Below the pieces are notes generated by a model. That model was not told where the DNA came from. It saw only the letters and a program-made list of their open reading frames with translations, and did no database searches. Made by a program: the position numbers and the translations under genes. 64,000 bases of DNA, taken from the NCBI RefSeq assembly GCF_011039085.1, contig NZ_JAAKEI010000010.1:1-64000 (forward strand), given 5' to 3'. This DNA comes from Desulfovibrio sp. ZJ369. GTDB lineage: Bacteria > Desulfobacterota > Desulfovibrionia > Desulfovibrionales > Desulfovibrionaceae. Positions 17,301 through 24,552 of the stretch are shown here, piece by piece (the first letter of the stretch is position 1; every line of letters starts with the position of its first letter).

Positions 17301-17596
17301 CGCAGGGCCAGGGCCGCCACATGGCGGCAGATGCCGCTGAAGGCGTCCGAGCAGTTGCACTGGTGGCGCGTGCTGCGATCCGTGATGGTAAAGCTCAGGC
17401 TTGGCGTATAGACCTGAAGGTCTTCTCCCTGGATCACTCCCTGCACGTCCCAGGTTTCGCCTTCCTGGATATTTATTTTTTGCGCCCCGCCCTCGGACAG
17501 GATATAGTAGGCCGCGTCGCGGATATATTCCGGCACGGCGTCGTGCAGGAAGGTCTGGCACATTTCGCGGACGACGCTCTGTTCTGATCGGCTCAT
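14339..17596 (-). CDS. SNF2/Swi2-family DNA helicase (DEAD/DEAH)
   Basis: A 1085-aa ATPase of the SNF2 superfamily. Residues ~75-100 have a SWIM zinc finger (HQCNCSDAFSGICRHVAAL). A long SNF2-associated region follows (~200-600), then the helicase core: Walker A LADEMGLGKTVQTLAF (~650), Walker B VILDEAQNIKNPN (~745), and a helicase C domain with [32 protein letters not shown] and the arginine-finger region [10 protein letters not shown] near the end. It likely remodels DNA-protein or RNA polymerase complexes. The gene is full length and intact. Its 3' flank is a novel joint: TAG is followed by AAGC and a HipA-like fragment rather than the TAGAGC hairpin found after the duplicated tail. Confidence 0.93.
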   Translation of the reverse strand: MSRSEQSVVREMCQTFLHDAVPEYIRDAAYYILSEGGAQKINIQEGETWDVQGVIQGEDLQVYTPSLSFTITDRSTRHQCNCSDAFSGICRHVAALALRLVEELRKEQGDPEEMPLPVTDWKQSFRNFFSTDMEPEPGRHYLIFRFAPEQGRLLVSFFRGRQNKSGLSTVHTEVSLEQIIHNPDWCEFSPQLPHVARQIGQHLDYYGHRVEIPDGLTSWFFWSVRKEYYLLWKDTDKPCRIESAPFALKLKPRLDDAGFSFEVLLKREGRPPLPIRAGNAANTHNDEQANPEDAPITFHGQMPLWVCYQHNFYPVQTGLYPSLVRNLIYEKPVVPHEEISEFLDRVWTRLPASELYEPQEFLKLMEPVFQPATYNPKLFLDEEGSLLTLEIDNIYETRHGEFTLNGPNPDFQTGSYTYEGQTYLVRRHQDEEAQLMNDLSGMDFQSRSSKLWFLEPEEAIAFLLDSYPKLVENYRVYGERALSRYKMRAAKSTITAQVTSNEKEKWFSLDISVDYEGQSLPLEKIWKAWSRGKRYVQLKDGSYTSLPEAWLEKLSHKLTALGLDPSKPPQQKFKQFEAPVLDSLLEDLPGAATDSFWNNLREKIRSFREVRPIAPPQGLHANLRAYQTQGLSYLNFLSEYGFGGILADEMGLGKTVQTLAFIQYMVERRYEGPNLIVVPTSVLPNWEREAEKFVPGLKRLTIYGTRREGMFKHIAGSDLVITTYALLRRDLEEMEKYEFNTVILDEAQNIKNPNTITARAVRRINSRMRLCLSGTPIENNLFELWSLFEFLMPGFLGSQHAFQRGIVKPIKDGDAETLDYLRTRVRPFILRRTKAEVAKDLPPKVESVTCCALEEAQAELYAALARKLRAQVLADVDQKGLAKSQMSILDALLKLRQICCHPRLLKLDLPGFSNNLPSGKFDAFKDMIMEIVEGGHKVLVFSQFVQMLQIIKQWLEFSQVPFCYLDGASKDRFEQVDRFNNTPEIPIFLISLKAGGTGLNLTSADYVIHYDPWWNPAVESQATDRTHRIGQTRQVFSYKLICQNTVEEKILKLQEAKRGVAEAIIPGQDTWKSLTREDLEMLFDV

Positions 17597-17723
17597 GGCT
17601 TCCCCGGATAAAGCCCCGCTCCGGGCGACATGCCCGGAAAATCCCAGTTCTGGGGCGCTGTTATGAGATTAGAGATAAATAGCACAGGTTCCGGGACGAT
17701 AGCAATAACAAGCGCGCAAAGGC

Positions 17724-19418
17724 ATGAAAAAAATATTTTCGAGTTATTTTATCAACTTTTTGATGGCAGGGGCGATCCTGAGTTTTTGCCCGGCGCGCGC
17801 CCTGGCCGCGCCCCAGGACGCGGCAGGCGCGGCGGTTCCGGTGGAAAGCGCGCCGGGCGACGCGGCGTCTGTTTTTTTGAAAGACAGCCCGGCGTACGGG
17901 GACAGAATCCTTTTCGGCAGCATCGGCGAGGCTTCCAACCTGATACCCTATCTGACTTCGGACTCGGCCTCGCATGAGGTGGCGGATCTGCTCTATGTGG
18001 CCCCATTGCGTTACAATAAGGATTTGCAGCCCGAACCCTGGGCCGCGGAGTCCTACAGCATTGAGGACCAGGGCCGGCTGATGCGCTTTACCCTGCGCAA
18101 GGGCATTTTATGGGAGGACGGGCAGGAGCTCACCGCCGAGGATGTGGCCTTCACCTATAAGCTCGTCACGGACCCGGCCACAGGCAGCCCCTATGCCGAG
18201 GATTTTTTGCGGATCAAGGAATTCCGCGTGCTGGATCGCTACCGCTTTGAGGCGCGCTACGAGCAGTTTTTCGCCAGGGCCGTGTCCTCCTGGATGAGCC
18301 CCATCCTGCCCAGGCATATTCTGGAAGGGCAGAACATCCGGCATACGCCCTTTGCCCGCAAACCCGTGGGCGCCGGGCCCTACCGGCTCAAATCCTGGGA
18401 GCCGGGCAGCCGGATCACGCTCACCGCCTCGCCCACCTATTTTGGCGGCAGGCCCTGCATCAGCGAGGCGGTCTACAGGATTATCCCCGACGGGGCCACC
18501 ATGTTCATGGAAACCCGGGCCGGACGTCTGGATGTCATGGATCTGAGCCCCCTGCAGTATTTGCGCCAGACCTCCGGGCCCCGCTGGGAAGAGCAGTTTC
18601 ACAAATACCGCTACCTGGCCTCGGTCTATGTATTTCTGGGCTTTAACCTGGAGCATCCCTTTTTCAGGGATGTGCGGGTGCGCCGGGCCATCTCCCAGGC
18701 CATCAACCGCGACGACATCGTCAAGGGCGTGCTGCTCGGGCAGGGCGTGCCGGCTTTCGGCCCGTACAAGCCGGGTTCCTGGGTCTATCACCCCACGCTC
18801 AGGCCGGTTGCGCAGAATAGTGCCGCGGCCCGCGCCCTGCTGGCTGAAGCCGGCTTTCGGGATACGGACGGCGACGGCCTGCTGGATCGGGACGGCAAAG
18901 CTCTGGCCTTCACCATTCTGACCAATCAGGGCAACGAGCAGCGTATTCTGACCGCCACGGTGATCCAGAGCCAGCTCAGGGACGTGGGCATTGACGTGCG
19001 TATCCGTACCGTGGAGTGGGCGGCCTTTATCCGCGAGTTCGTGAACAAGAGGCGTTTTGACGCCGTGATTCTGGGCTGGACCATTCCCCAGGACCCGGAT
19101 ATTTTTCAGATCTGGCACTCTTCCCAGGCCCATGACGGGGGCCTGAACTTTACCCGCTACAAAAATCCCGAACTGGATCGCCTGCTGGAAGAAGCGCGTT
19201 CCACGCCGGATCAGGCGGCGCGCGCGCCCCTGTATGCCCGCATTCAGGAAATCCTGGCCGCGGATCAGCCCTATTGCTTTTTGTTCGTGCCCTATGCCCT
19301 GCCTGTGGTGCAGCGCCGTTTCATGGGCATCAAACCGGCCCTGGCCGGGATTATGTACAATTTTGAGAAGTGGTGGGTGCCCAGGGCTTTGCAGCGCTTT
19401 GAGATAACGGAGCAATGA
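17724..19418 (+). CDS. Peptide/oligopeptide ABC transporter substrate-binding protein (family 5)
   Basis: A 564-aa extracytoplasmic solute-binding protein of the DppA/OppA family. It has a signal peptide (MKKIFSSYFINFLMAGAILS, cleavage likely after ALA ~29) and the family signatures: GEASNLIPYL, LRKGILWEDGQELTAEDVAFT (~120-140), PVGAGPYRLKSWEPGS and a long C-terminal lobe. No Cys-lipobox is seen. It usually works with two permeases and two ATPases, but none is adjacent, so it is an orphan binding protein sharing a transporter encoded elsewhere. Downstream, SpoT has its own promoter-like sequence. Confidence 0.88.
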   Translation: MKKIFSSYFINFLMAGAILSFCPARALAAPQDAAGAAVPVESAPGDAASVFLKDSPAYGDRILFGSIGEASNLIPYLTSDSASHEVADLLYVAPLRYNKDLQPEPWAAESYSIEDQGRLMRFTLRKGILWEDGQELTAEDVAFTYKLVTDPATGSPYAEDFLRIKEFRVLDRYRFEARYEQFFARAVSSWMSPILPRHILEGQNIRHTPFARKPVGAGPYRLKSWEPGSRITLTASPTYFGGRPCISEAVYRIIPDGATMFMETRAGRLDVMDLSPLQYLRQTSGPRWEEQFHKYRYLASVYVFLGFNLEHPFFRDVRVRRAISQAINRDDIVKGVLLGQGVPAFGPYKPGSWVYHPTLRPVAQNSAAARALLAEAGFRDTDGDGLLDRDGKALAFTILTNQGNEQRILTATVIQSQLRDVGIDVRIRTVEWAAFIREFVNKRRFDAVILGWTIPQDPDIFQIWHSSQAHDGGLNFTRYKNPELDRLLEEARSTPDQAARAPLYARIQEILAADQPYCFLFVPYALPVVQRRFMGIKPALAGIMYNFEKWWVPRALQRFEITEQ

Positions 19419-19481
19419 TGCAGCCGGGCTCTCCCGCCAGGGTCAGCCCCGGCCGGCAGCTTTGGCGTCTCCTTTCCGCCG

Positions 19482-19511
19482 TTGACAAGCCTGCTCTTGT
19501 CGGAACATAGT
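19482..19511 (+). promoter_or_regulatory. Putative sigma-70 promoter of spoT/rel
   Basis: TTGACA at 19482-19487 is followed, after 18 bases, by CATAGT at 19506-19511. It lies ~50 bp before the chosen start of the downstream gene and fits a constitutive promoter. Confidence 0.4.
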
Positions 19512-19559
19512 CAAAAAAATGTTTTCTTCCGAGTCCCTATCTCCGGCAGGGTTGATCCG

Positions 19560-21725
19560 ATGATCCGCATTCAAGAAATTCTCGACAAGGTGGCGGCCAG
19601 CAATCCCGACGCGGATCTGGAGCTGATCCGGCGGGCCTATGTGTTTGCCGCCACAGCTCACGCCGGGCAGACGCGTCTCTCCGGCGAGCCCTATCTTTCG
19701 CATCCTCTGGCCGTGGCCGACACCCTGGCCGAAATGGGTTTTGACGAGCCCACCGTGGTCGCGGGCCTGCTGCACGACACAGTGGAAGACACCAGGGTCA
19801 CCATTGAGGAAATCGACGAGAATTTCGGCGAGGAAGCCGCGGACATTGTGGACGGGGTCACCAAGATCAGTATGATCCCCTTTGAAAACAAGGAGGAGGC
19901 CCAGGCCGAGAATATCCGCAAGATGATCCTGGCCATGAGCCACGATATGCGCGTGCTGATGGTCAAGCTGGCCGATCGCCTGCATAATATGCGCACCCTG
20001 GATTTTCAGAAGACGCACAAGCAGAAGCGCATCGCCCGGGAAACCATGGATATTTACGCGCCCCTGGCCAACCGTCTGGGCCTGTACCGCCTGAAGCGCG
20101 ACCTGGAGGATCTGAGCTTCAAATACCTGCGGCCGGATGTCTTTAACCAGATAGATCACTGGCTGGACAACCATCAGGTGGTGGAAAAACAGATCATCGG
20201 CAAAGTGGTGGGGCTCATTGAGGATCTGCTGGCCTCCAACGGCATCAAAGGGCAGGTCTACGGCCGGATCAAGCACAAATACAGCATTTACAAGAAGATG
20301 CAGTCTCAATCCCTGAGCCTGGACGAAATGCACGACATCATGGCCTTTCGCGTGCTGGTCAAGGACATCAGGGACTGCTATGCGGTTCTGGGTCTGGTCC
20401 ATTCCCAGTGGCGGCCGGTGCACGGGCGTTTCAAGGATTATATTTCCATGCCCAAGGCCAACGGCTACCAGAGCCTGCACACCACGGTCATCGGGCCTGA
20501 GGGCGAGCGCATCGAAATCCAGATCCGCACCGAAGAGATGCACCGCCAGGCCGAGCACGGCGTGGCCGCGCACTGGCTCTACAAGGAAAAAGGCCGGGTC
20601 AACAGCAAGGATCTGGAACAGTTTTCCTGGTTGCGCGAAATTTTCGAGCGCCAGAGCGAGGAGGCGGACTCGCGCGAGTTCATGCACTCGCTGAAAATGG
20701 ATCTCTTCAAGGACGAGGTCTATGTCTACACCCCGGCCGGAGACGTCAAGGAACTGCCTGAAGGGGCCACGCCCCTGGATTTTGCCTTTCTGATTCACAC
20801 CAAGGTGGGCCAGCACTGCGCCGGAGCCAAGATCAACGACCGCCTGATGCCCCTGAGCACGGAGCTGAAAAACGGCGACGTCGTGGAAATCGTCACCGAC
20901 CCCTCGCGCAATCCCAACCGGGACTGGCTCAAGCTCGTCAAAACCGCCAGGGCGCGCAGCCGCATCCAACGCTATCTGCGCACCGAGGAACGCGCTCACG
21001 CCGTTACGCTCGGCCGCGACATGCTGGACAAAGAAGGCCGCAAGGTCAGCATCAACGTGGGCAAGGCCCTCAAGGAGGGGCACCTGGCCCTGGTGGCCCA
21101 GGATCTGAATTTCGAGAGCGTGGATGATCTTATCGCGGCTGTGGGCTATGCCCACCTGACGCCGCGCAGGGTTCTGAACCGCCTGTACGCTGTGCTGCAT
21201 CCCGATGAACCCGCTCCGGCCGCTCCCGCCGCGCCCAGCGTCAAGGAAAGCAAGGAAGAAGCTGTCCGCAAAACCGAGGGCGTGGGCATTTCCGGCGTGG
21301 ACGGCGTGCTGATGCGCTTTGCCAAATGCTGCAACCCGGTGCCGGGCGATCCGATCATCGGCTATATCAGCCGGGGCATGGGCGTCAGCGTGCATTGCGC
21401 GGACTGCCCCAACGTGGCCAATATGGAGCCTGAGCGGCTGATTTCCGTGCATTGGGACGGCGCGGAGGAAAAGCCCTACGAGGCGGGCATCTTCATCATC
21501 GCCAAAAATGAGCATGGCGTGCTGGCCGAAGTGGCCCAGGTGCTGGGCACGAACGGCGTCAACATTACCGGCCTGAACATGGAAACCCTGGTGAACGGCC
21601 GCGCCCGGCTGCGCTTTACCGTGGAAGTGCGCGACACCACGCAGTTGTACCAGCTTATTGAGGCCATCCGCGCTCTGCCGCCTATTCTGGAAGTGGTGCG
21701 CGACACCGAGGACGTTGAAAATTGA
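19560..21725 (+). CDS. spoT: Bifunctional (p)ppGpp synthetase/hydrolase SpoT/Rel
   Basis: A 721-aa cytosolic enzyme that makes and degrades the alarmone (p)ppGpp, the main stringent-response control. Domains in order: HD hydrolase (~20-150, intact HDTVED at ~74), synthetase (~220-340, with RFKDYISMPKANGYQSLHT; its RxKD form is that of bifunctional Rel/SpoT rather than monofunctional RelA), TGS (~385-445; DEVYVYTPAGDVKELP), then a Cys-containing linker (AKCCNPVPGD) and a C-terminal ACT domain (~645-715; FIIAKNEHGVLAEVAQVL). It is the only RelA/SpoT homologue in the window. The ATG at 19560 is chosen because the upstream extension covers the promoter-like TTGACA. Confidence 0.93.
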   Translation: MIRIQEILDKVAASNPDADLELIRRAYVFAATAHAGQTRLSGEPYLSHPLAVADTLAEMGFDEPTVVAGLLHDTVEDTRVTIEEIDENFGEEAADIVDGVTKISMIPFENKEEAQAENIRKMILAMSHDMRVLMVKLADRLHNMRTLDFQKTHKQKRIARETMDIYAPLANRLGLYRLKRDLEDLSFKYLRPDVFNQIDHWLDNHQVVEKQIIGKVVGLIEDLLASNGIKGQVYGRIKHKYSIYKKMQSQSLSLDEMHDIMAFRVLVKDIRDCYAVLGLVHSQWRPVHGRFKDYISMPKANGYQSLHTTVIGPEGERIEIQIRTEEMHRQAEHGVAAHWLYKEKGRVNSKDLEQFSWLREIFERQSEEADSREFMHSLKMDLFKDEVYVYTPAGDVKELPEGATPLDFAFLIHTKVGQHCAGAKINDRLMPLSTELKNGDVVEIVTDPSRNPNRDWLKLVKTARARSRIQRYLRTEERAHAVTLGRDMLDKEGRKVSINVGKALKEGHLALVAQDLNFESVDDLIAAVGYAHLTPRRVLNRLYAVLHPDEPAPAAPAAPSVKESKEEAVRKTEGVGISGVDGVLMRFAKCCNPVPGDPIIGYISRGMGVSVHCADCPNVANMEPERLISVHWDGAEEKPYEAGIFIIAKNEHGVLAEVAQVLGTNGVNITGLNMETLVNGRARLRFTVEVRDTTQLYQLIEAIRALPPILEVVRDTEDVEN

Positions 21726-21761
21726 TTGTTTTCCCGGATACCATTTTGAGAGCGTTTAGCC

Positions 21762-22029
21762 AGAGCGTTTAGCTCATTTCATGAGCAAAACGCTCTGGCG
21801 GCCGCGGGAGCGGACGCCCGCGCCGAATGAGCGTCCAGACCGCGTTGCGGTAGCCGTTAGCAAGCTTTGCTTGCTTACGGATAGCGACAGCGGTTGCGTT
21901 GGCTGGCTGCCACAGTAACCAGTTGCTGTCTTCATCCGTAGCTTCCTTCGTCGCAACGGCTGAAGCCTGGACGCGAAATGATGGCAGCGCCGCTTTTGAA
22001 ATTGAATAATTTCAAAAGCAAAATGCTCT
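21762..22029 (+). repeat. Composite repeat B, copy 2
   Basis: Starts with an AGAGCGTTTAGCTCATTTC hairpin (21762-21796) and ends GCTCT at 22029. Its core from GGCGGCCGCGGGAGCGGACG to GACGCGAAATGATGGCAG matches the repeat at 2125-2400, with a short insertion and deletion between them. Confidence 0.8.
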
Positions 22030-22063
22030 AGAGCGGTTTGCTGTTGAAAACGGCAACCGCTCT
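22030..22063. repeat. Short hairpin AGAGCGG...CCGCTCT
   Basis: AGAGCGGTTTGCTGTTG then AAAACGGCAACCGCTCT. It is identical to the hairpin that opens composite repeat B copy 1 at 2125-2158. Confidence 0.8.
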
Positions 22064-22067
22064 AGCT

Positions 22068-22094
22068 AGAGCATTTTCAAAGAGAAAACGCTCT
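22068..22094. repeat. Short hairpin at the porin stop codon
   Basis: AGAGCATTTTC...GAAAACGCTCT. On the minus strand its TAGAGC edge supplies the porin stop codon, so it may act as a terminator or mRNA 3' end structure. Confidence 0.75.
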
Positions 22095-23688
22095 AGAACG
22101 AATACGCAAAGACCAGCTGCGCTTTCCAGGCGTCCTGCTTCTGGTAGGAATCGGCCATCCAGCTTTTTTTCCAGGTGTCATCATCCATCATGTTGACTAT
22201 ATAGCCCAGTTCCAGATTGGCTTGCAGATTTTCATAGATCTGCCAGGCATTGACCAGGTTGAATTCCAGCAGGCCGTCGTTGGTGGTCATGTACGGGCCG
22301 TCATTGGTGCCGTAGCTGTCGCTCCAGGCTGTGGCGCTGTCCATGTATTTGACCATGGAAGGCGCGTTGGTGCCGCCCCAGTAGGCCACGCGGAAGGTAT
22401 GCGTGAGATCCTCAAGAAAACTCATGTCCTTCACTTGCAGGCCGATGCCCCAGGTGCCCGTATAGCTCAGATCACGGTCGTACCAGTCGCCGTTGGGTCC
22501 CCAGGCCAGGTTGCCGTCGCCCATGAAGGAGGTGAAGTTGCCGGAAGCGGCCACGGAAGGCATACGCTCGGAGCCGTTTTTCACGTTGCCGTCGTCGCCC
22601 GAACCATACCAGCCGAAAAGGCCGGGCGTGCCCCAATCCATCTTGTACTCAACAAGGGCCTTGGCCAGCCAGCCCTGACGCTCGCTGCTGCCGCGCCTGA
22701 CGTCATTGGGATTCAGGCGCTTCAGCACGTCAAAACGGCCCATGGCTTCCACATAGCCGTAGTTGAGATCCAATTCAAAGTTCCAGGGATCCAGGGCGGT
22801 GATCGCAATGGGCAATCCGGCCCAGAGCATGCTGCCGTAGGCTTTGCCTGTTTTGCTCAGGCCCTCGGCGGCGAAGCCCGGGTACAGGCCGTTGAGCGTA
22901 TAGTTCAGCGCGCCGTCCGCAGTGCCCCAGCCAGCCTCATCCGGGTTGTTGTTCCAGGGCGAGTGGTAGCCGTCCAGCGCATTTTTGCCCTGCATGCCGT
23001 ACATCACCCAGGGCGTGATGCTGAAGCCGTCAAAATTCATGGGCAGCGACAGGGCGAAAAGATCGATATTGTCCAGGTAGTGCGCCTGACGAACCTCATC
23101 GGTGGAGAACCGGCCTTCGTAATTGTCGTTGACCGGGCGCATCCAGAGGGCGGTCAGACTGACGTTTTCGTTAAACTGATAGTTGGCCACCACGGCGGCC
23201 ACGTCGCCGTCCATCACGGCGGAGCCGCCGGCCACGTTGGGCATGGCCACAGCCTGAAGGCCCATGCGCAACTTCAGATCGGTCTGCGGCACAGCCCAGT
23301 CGATGTAGGCGTTTTTCACCTTGATGATGCTGTTGCCGTCCGCGCCCAGAGCACCGCCGTCATCAGCCTTGCCCCAGGTCTGATCCCCGATTTCAAAAAA
23401 CACCGTGCCGGACAAGGATTCGGAAGCCACGGCGTCCAGCTGCAAGCGGACGCGCTGGCCTGCGGCGAAAAGATCGTCGGTGTCGTCCTTATGCTTGCCA
23501 CTGTCATCCCGCACTTTGTCCACAAGCGAGCTGTCGCCCACGCCAAAGCCCACAAGCCATTCGCCCGCTACCTTGAAGTCAATGGCCTTGGCCCCGTGGG
23601 CCGCGCCCAACAGCATCCCGGCCGCCAGCAGGGCAACCATGCACTGCTTTTTCAAGCGAACCAGCGTCTTTCTTTCCTTGCTCTCCAT
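22093..23688 (-). CDS. Outer membrane homotrimeric-type porin
   Basis: A 531-aa outer membrane beta-barrel porin of the type abundant in Desulfovibrionaceae. It has a signal peptide (LKKQCMVALLAAGMLLGAAHG, cleavage near AKA) and a mature part rich in Gly, Asp and aromatic residues in alternating beta strands (LSGTVFFEIGDQTWGK, AYIDWAVPQTDLKLRMGLQ), ending in the outer-membrane signature AQLVFAYSF with a terminal Phe. ATG at 23688 follows GAGGAG; an earlier start would add 17 residues before the signal. The final residue is followed directly by TAG of a repeat hairpin. It should allow diffusion of small solutes. Confidence 0.9.
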   Translation of the reverse strand: MESKERKTLVRLKKQCMVALLAAGMLLGAAHGAKAIDFKVAGEWLVGFGVGDSSLVDKVRDDSGKHKDDTDDLFAAGQRVRLQLDAVASESLSGTVFFEIGDQTWGKADDGGALGADGNSIIKVKNAYIDWAVPQTDLKLRMGLQAVAMPNVAGGSAVMDGDVAAVVANYQFNENVSLTALWMRPVNDNYEGRFSTDEVRQAHYLDNIDLFALSLPMNFDGFSITPWVMYGMQGKNALDGYHSPWNNNPDEAGWGTADGALNYTLNGLYPGFAAEGLSKTGKAYGSMLWAGLPIAITALDPWNFELDLNYGYVEAMGRFDVLKRLNPNDVRRGSSERQGWLAKALVEYKMDWGTPGLFGWYGSGDDGNVKNGSERMPSVAASGNFTSFMGDGNLAWGPNGDWYDRDLSYTGTWGIGLQVKDMSFLEDLTHTFRVAYWGGTNAPSMVKYMDSATAWSDSYGTNDGPYMTTNDGLLEFNLVNAWQIYENLQANLELGYIVNMMDDDTWKKSWMADSYQKQDAWKAQLVFAYSF

Positions 23689-23814
23689 CCTTGTTCTCCT
23701 CTTGTTACAGGTGGGCGCCCTCTTGCGGACGCTTTCCAAATTGGCTCTTTTGCCTTGCAGTGTCGTCAGACGCCGCTTTTTTGCCCCAGTCGGGCACCAT
23801 AGCCCTGCTGTCCT

Positions 23815-23922
23815 TATCCGTAAAGCGGCTGTGCCGCCAACGGCTGACGCGGGCGGGCGGGCATGGCTTCGCCCTGCCAGAGCATTGAGAGCGGTTAGCT
23901 AATTTCATTAGCAAAACGCTCT
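23815..23922 (+). repeat. Composite repeat C, copy 2
   Basis: Matches 1878-1986: CTGCTGTCC, CCGCCAACGGCTGACGCG, GGGCATGGCTTCGCCCTGCC, then hairpin AGAGCGGTTAGCTAATTTC...GCTCT (23888-23922). Confidence 0.75.
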
Positions 23923-24165
23923 AAAAAAGCGCTTTGGATGCGTTGACAAAGGCCCCGTGCTCCACTCTGCACAGTATCTCCCTGCCTTCCGGCTGTCGCT
24001 GAAAAGAAAAATGCGCTTGCAGTCCTGGTGATACTGCCGCAAGAGACTGATCAGAATCCCGGCTTGCGGAAGATCAAAATGTTTGTTGACGCGAATATGC
24101 AGATTTTCATGGCTGAAGCGGTAACTGAGAGCCGGGAGTTGCACAGCGGTGCAGACGTGCTCCAT
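23908..24165 (-). CDS. Small hypothetical protein, C-terminus read from a repeat
   Basis: An 85-aa frame with a good ribosome-binding site (GGAGAAAGG before the ATG at 24165). It has no recognised family. The middle (LHIRVNKHFDLPQAGILISL, then LRQYHQDCKRIFLF) alternates strand-like and helix-like segments, which is faintly like a STAS-type fold, but that is a guess. The last codons (RAFC) and the TAA stop lie inside an AGAGC...GCTCT hairpin, so the repeat either inserted at the gene's end or provided its stop. It is flanked by repeats on both sides and may be a decaying gene. Confidence 0.4.
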   Translation of the reverse strand: MEHVCTAVQLPALSYRFSHENLHIRVNKHFDLPQAGILISLLRQYHQDCKRIFLFSDSRKAGRYCAEWSTGPLSTHPKRFFRAFC

Positions 24166-24353
24166 AACCTTTCTCCGCGTTGGAATGCAGGAATGAGGGC
24201 ACTCTGGCACAGGTCCGGCCTGCTGTCAATAGAATTGAAATTCATTTTCAGAATATTTTCTCTATCCCACTGAGCTTTTTTGACGCGCGCCCGCTGGCGG
24301 CAAAACTCCTGAAGGTGAGTGCGTCATGCGGCAGCAGCCATTGGCGAAGTTTT

Positions 24354-24492
24354 AGAGCATTTTCTCTTTGAAAATGCTCTGCTGACGCGAAAGCGGCAGC
24401 CGCCGCAACGCGGCGTACATTCAGGCGAAAACCGCGTTTTTCGCCTGAATGCCACCTTTGACTTTCATAAAAAGTCAAAGGTAATCTGCTCT
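24354..24492 (+). repeat. Composite palindromic repeat A, copy 3
   Basis: Essentially identical to 5208-5346, from AGAGCATTTTC to GGTAATCTGCTCT. Confidence 0.9.
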
Positions 24493-24527
24493 AGAGAGTT
24501 TTGCTAATGAAATTAGCTAAACGCTCT
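24493..24527. repeat. Short hairpin AGAGAGTTTTGC...GCTCT
   Basis: AGAGAGTTTTGCTAATG then AAATTAGCTAAACGCTCT, abutting composite repeat A copy 3. It is the TTGCTAATG/AATTAGC variant also seen at 1951-1986 and 23888-23922. Confidence 0.7.
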
Positions 24528-24552
24528 GGCTGATTTCATGAGCAAAACGCCC

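Larger units (their letters stand above)
21726..22092. other. Intergenic region filled by repeat modules
   Basis: Lies between spoT and the convergent porin gene. From 21749 onward it is made up of AGAGC...GCTCT modules: a half-site, composite repeat B copy 2, and two hairpins at 22030-22063 and 22068-22094. No gene is present. Confidence 0.8.

Noticed and set aside
19482-19559. N-terminal extension of SpoT from a TTG at 19482
   Set aside because: The extension is the promoter-like TTGACA region, lacks family similarity, and the ATG at 19560 matches the usual Rel start.
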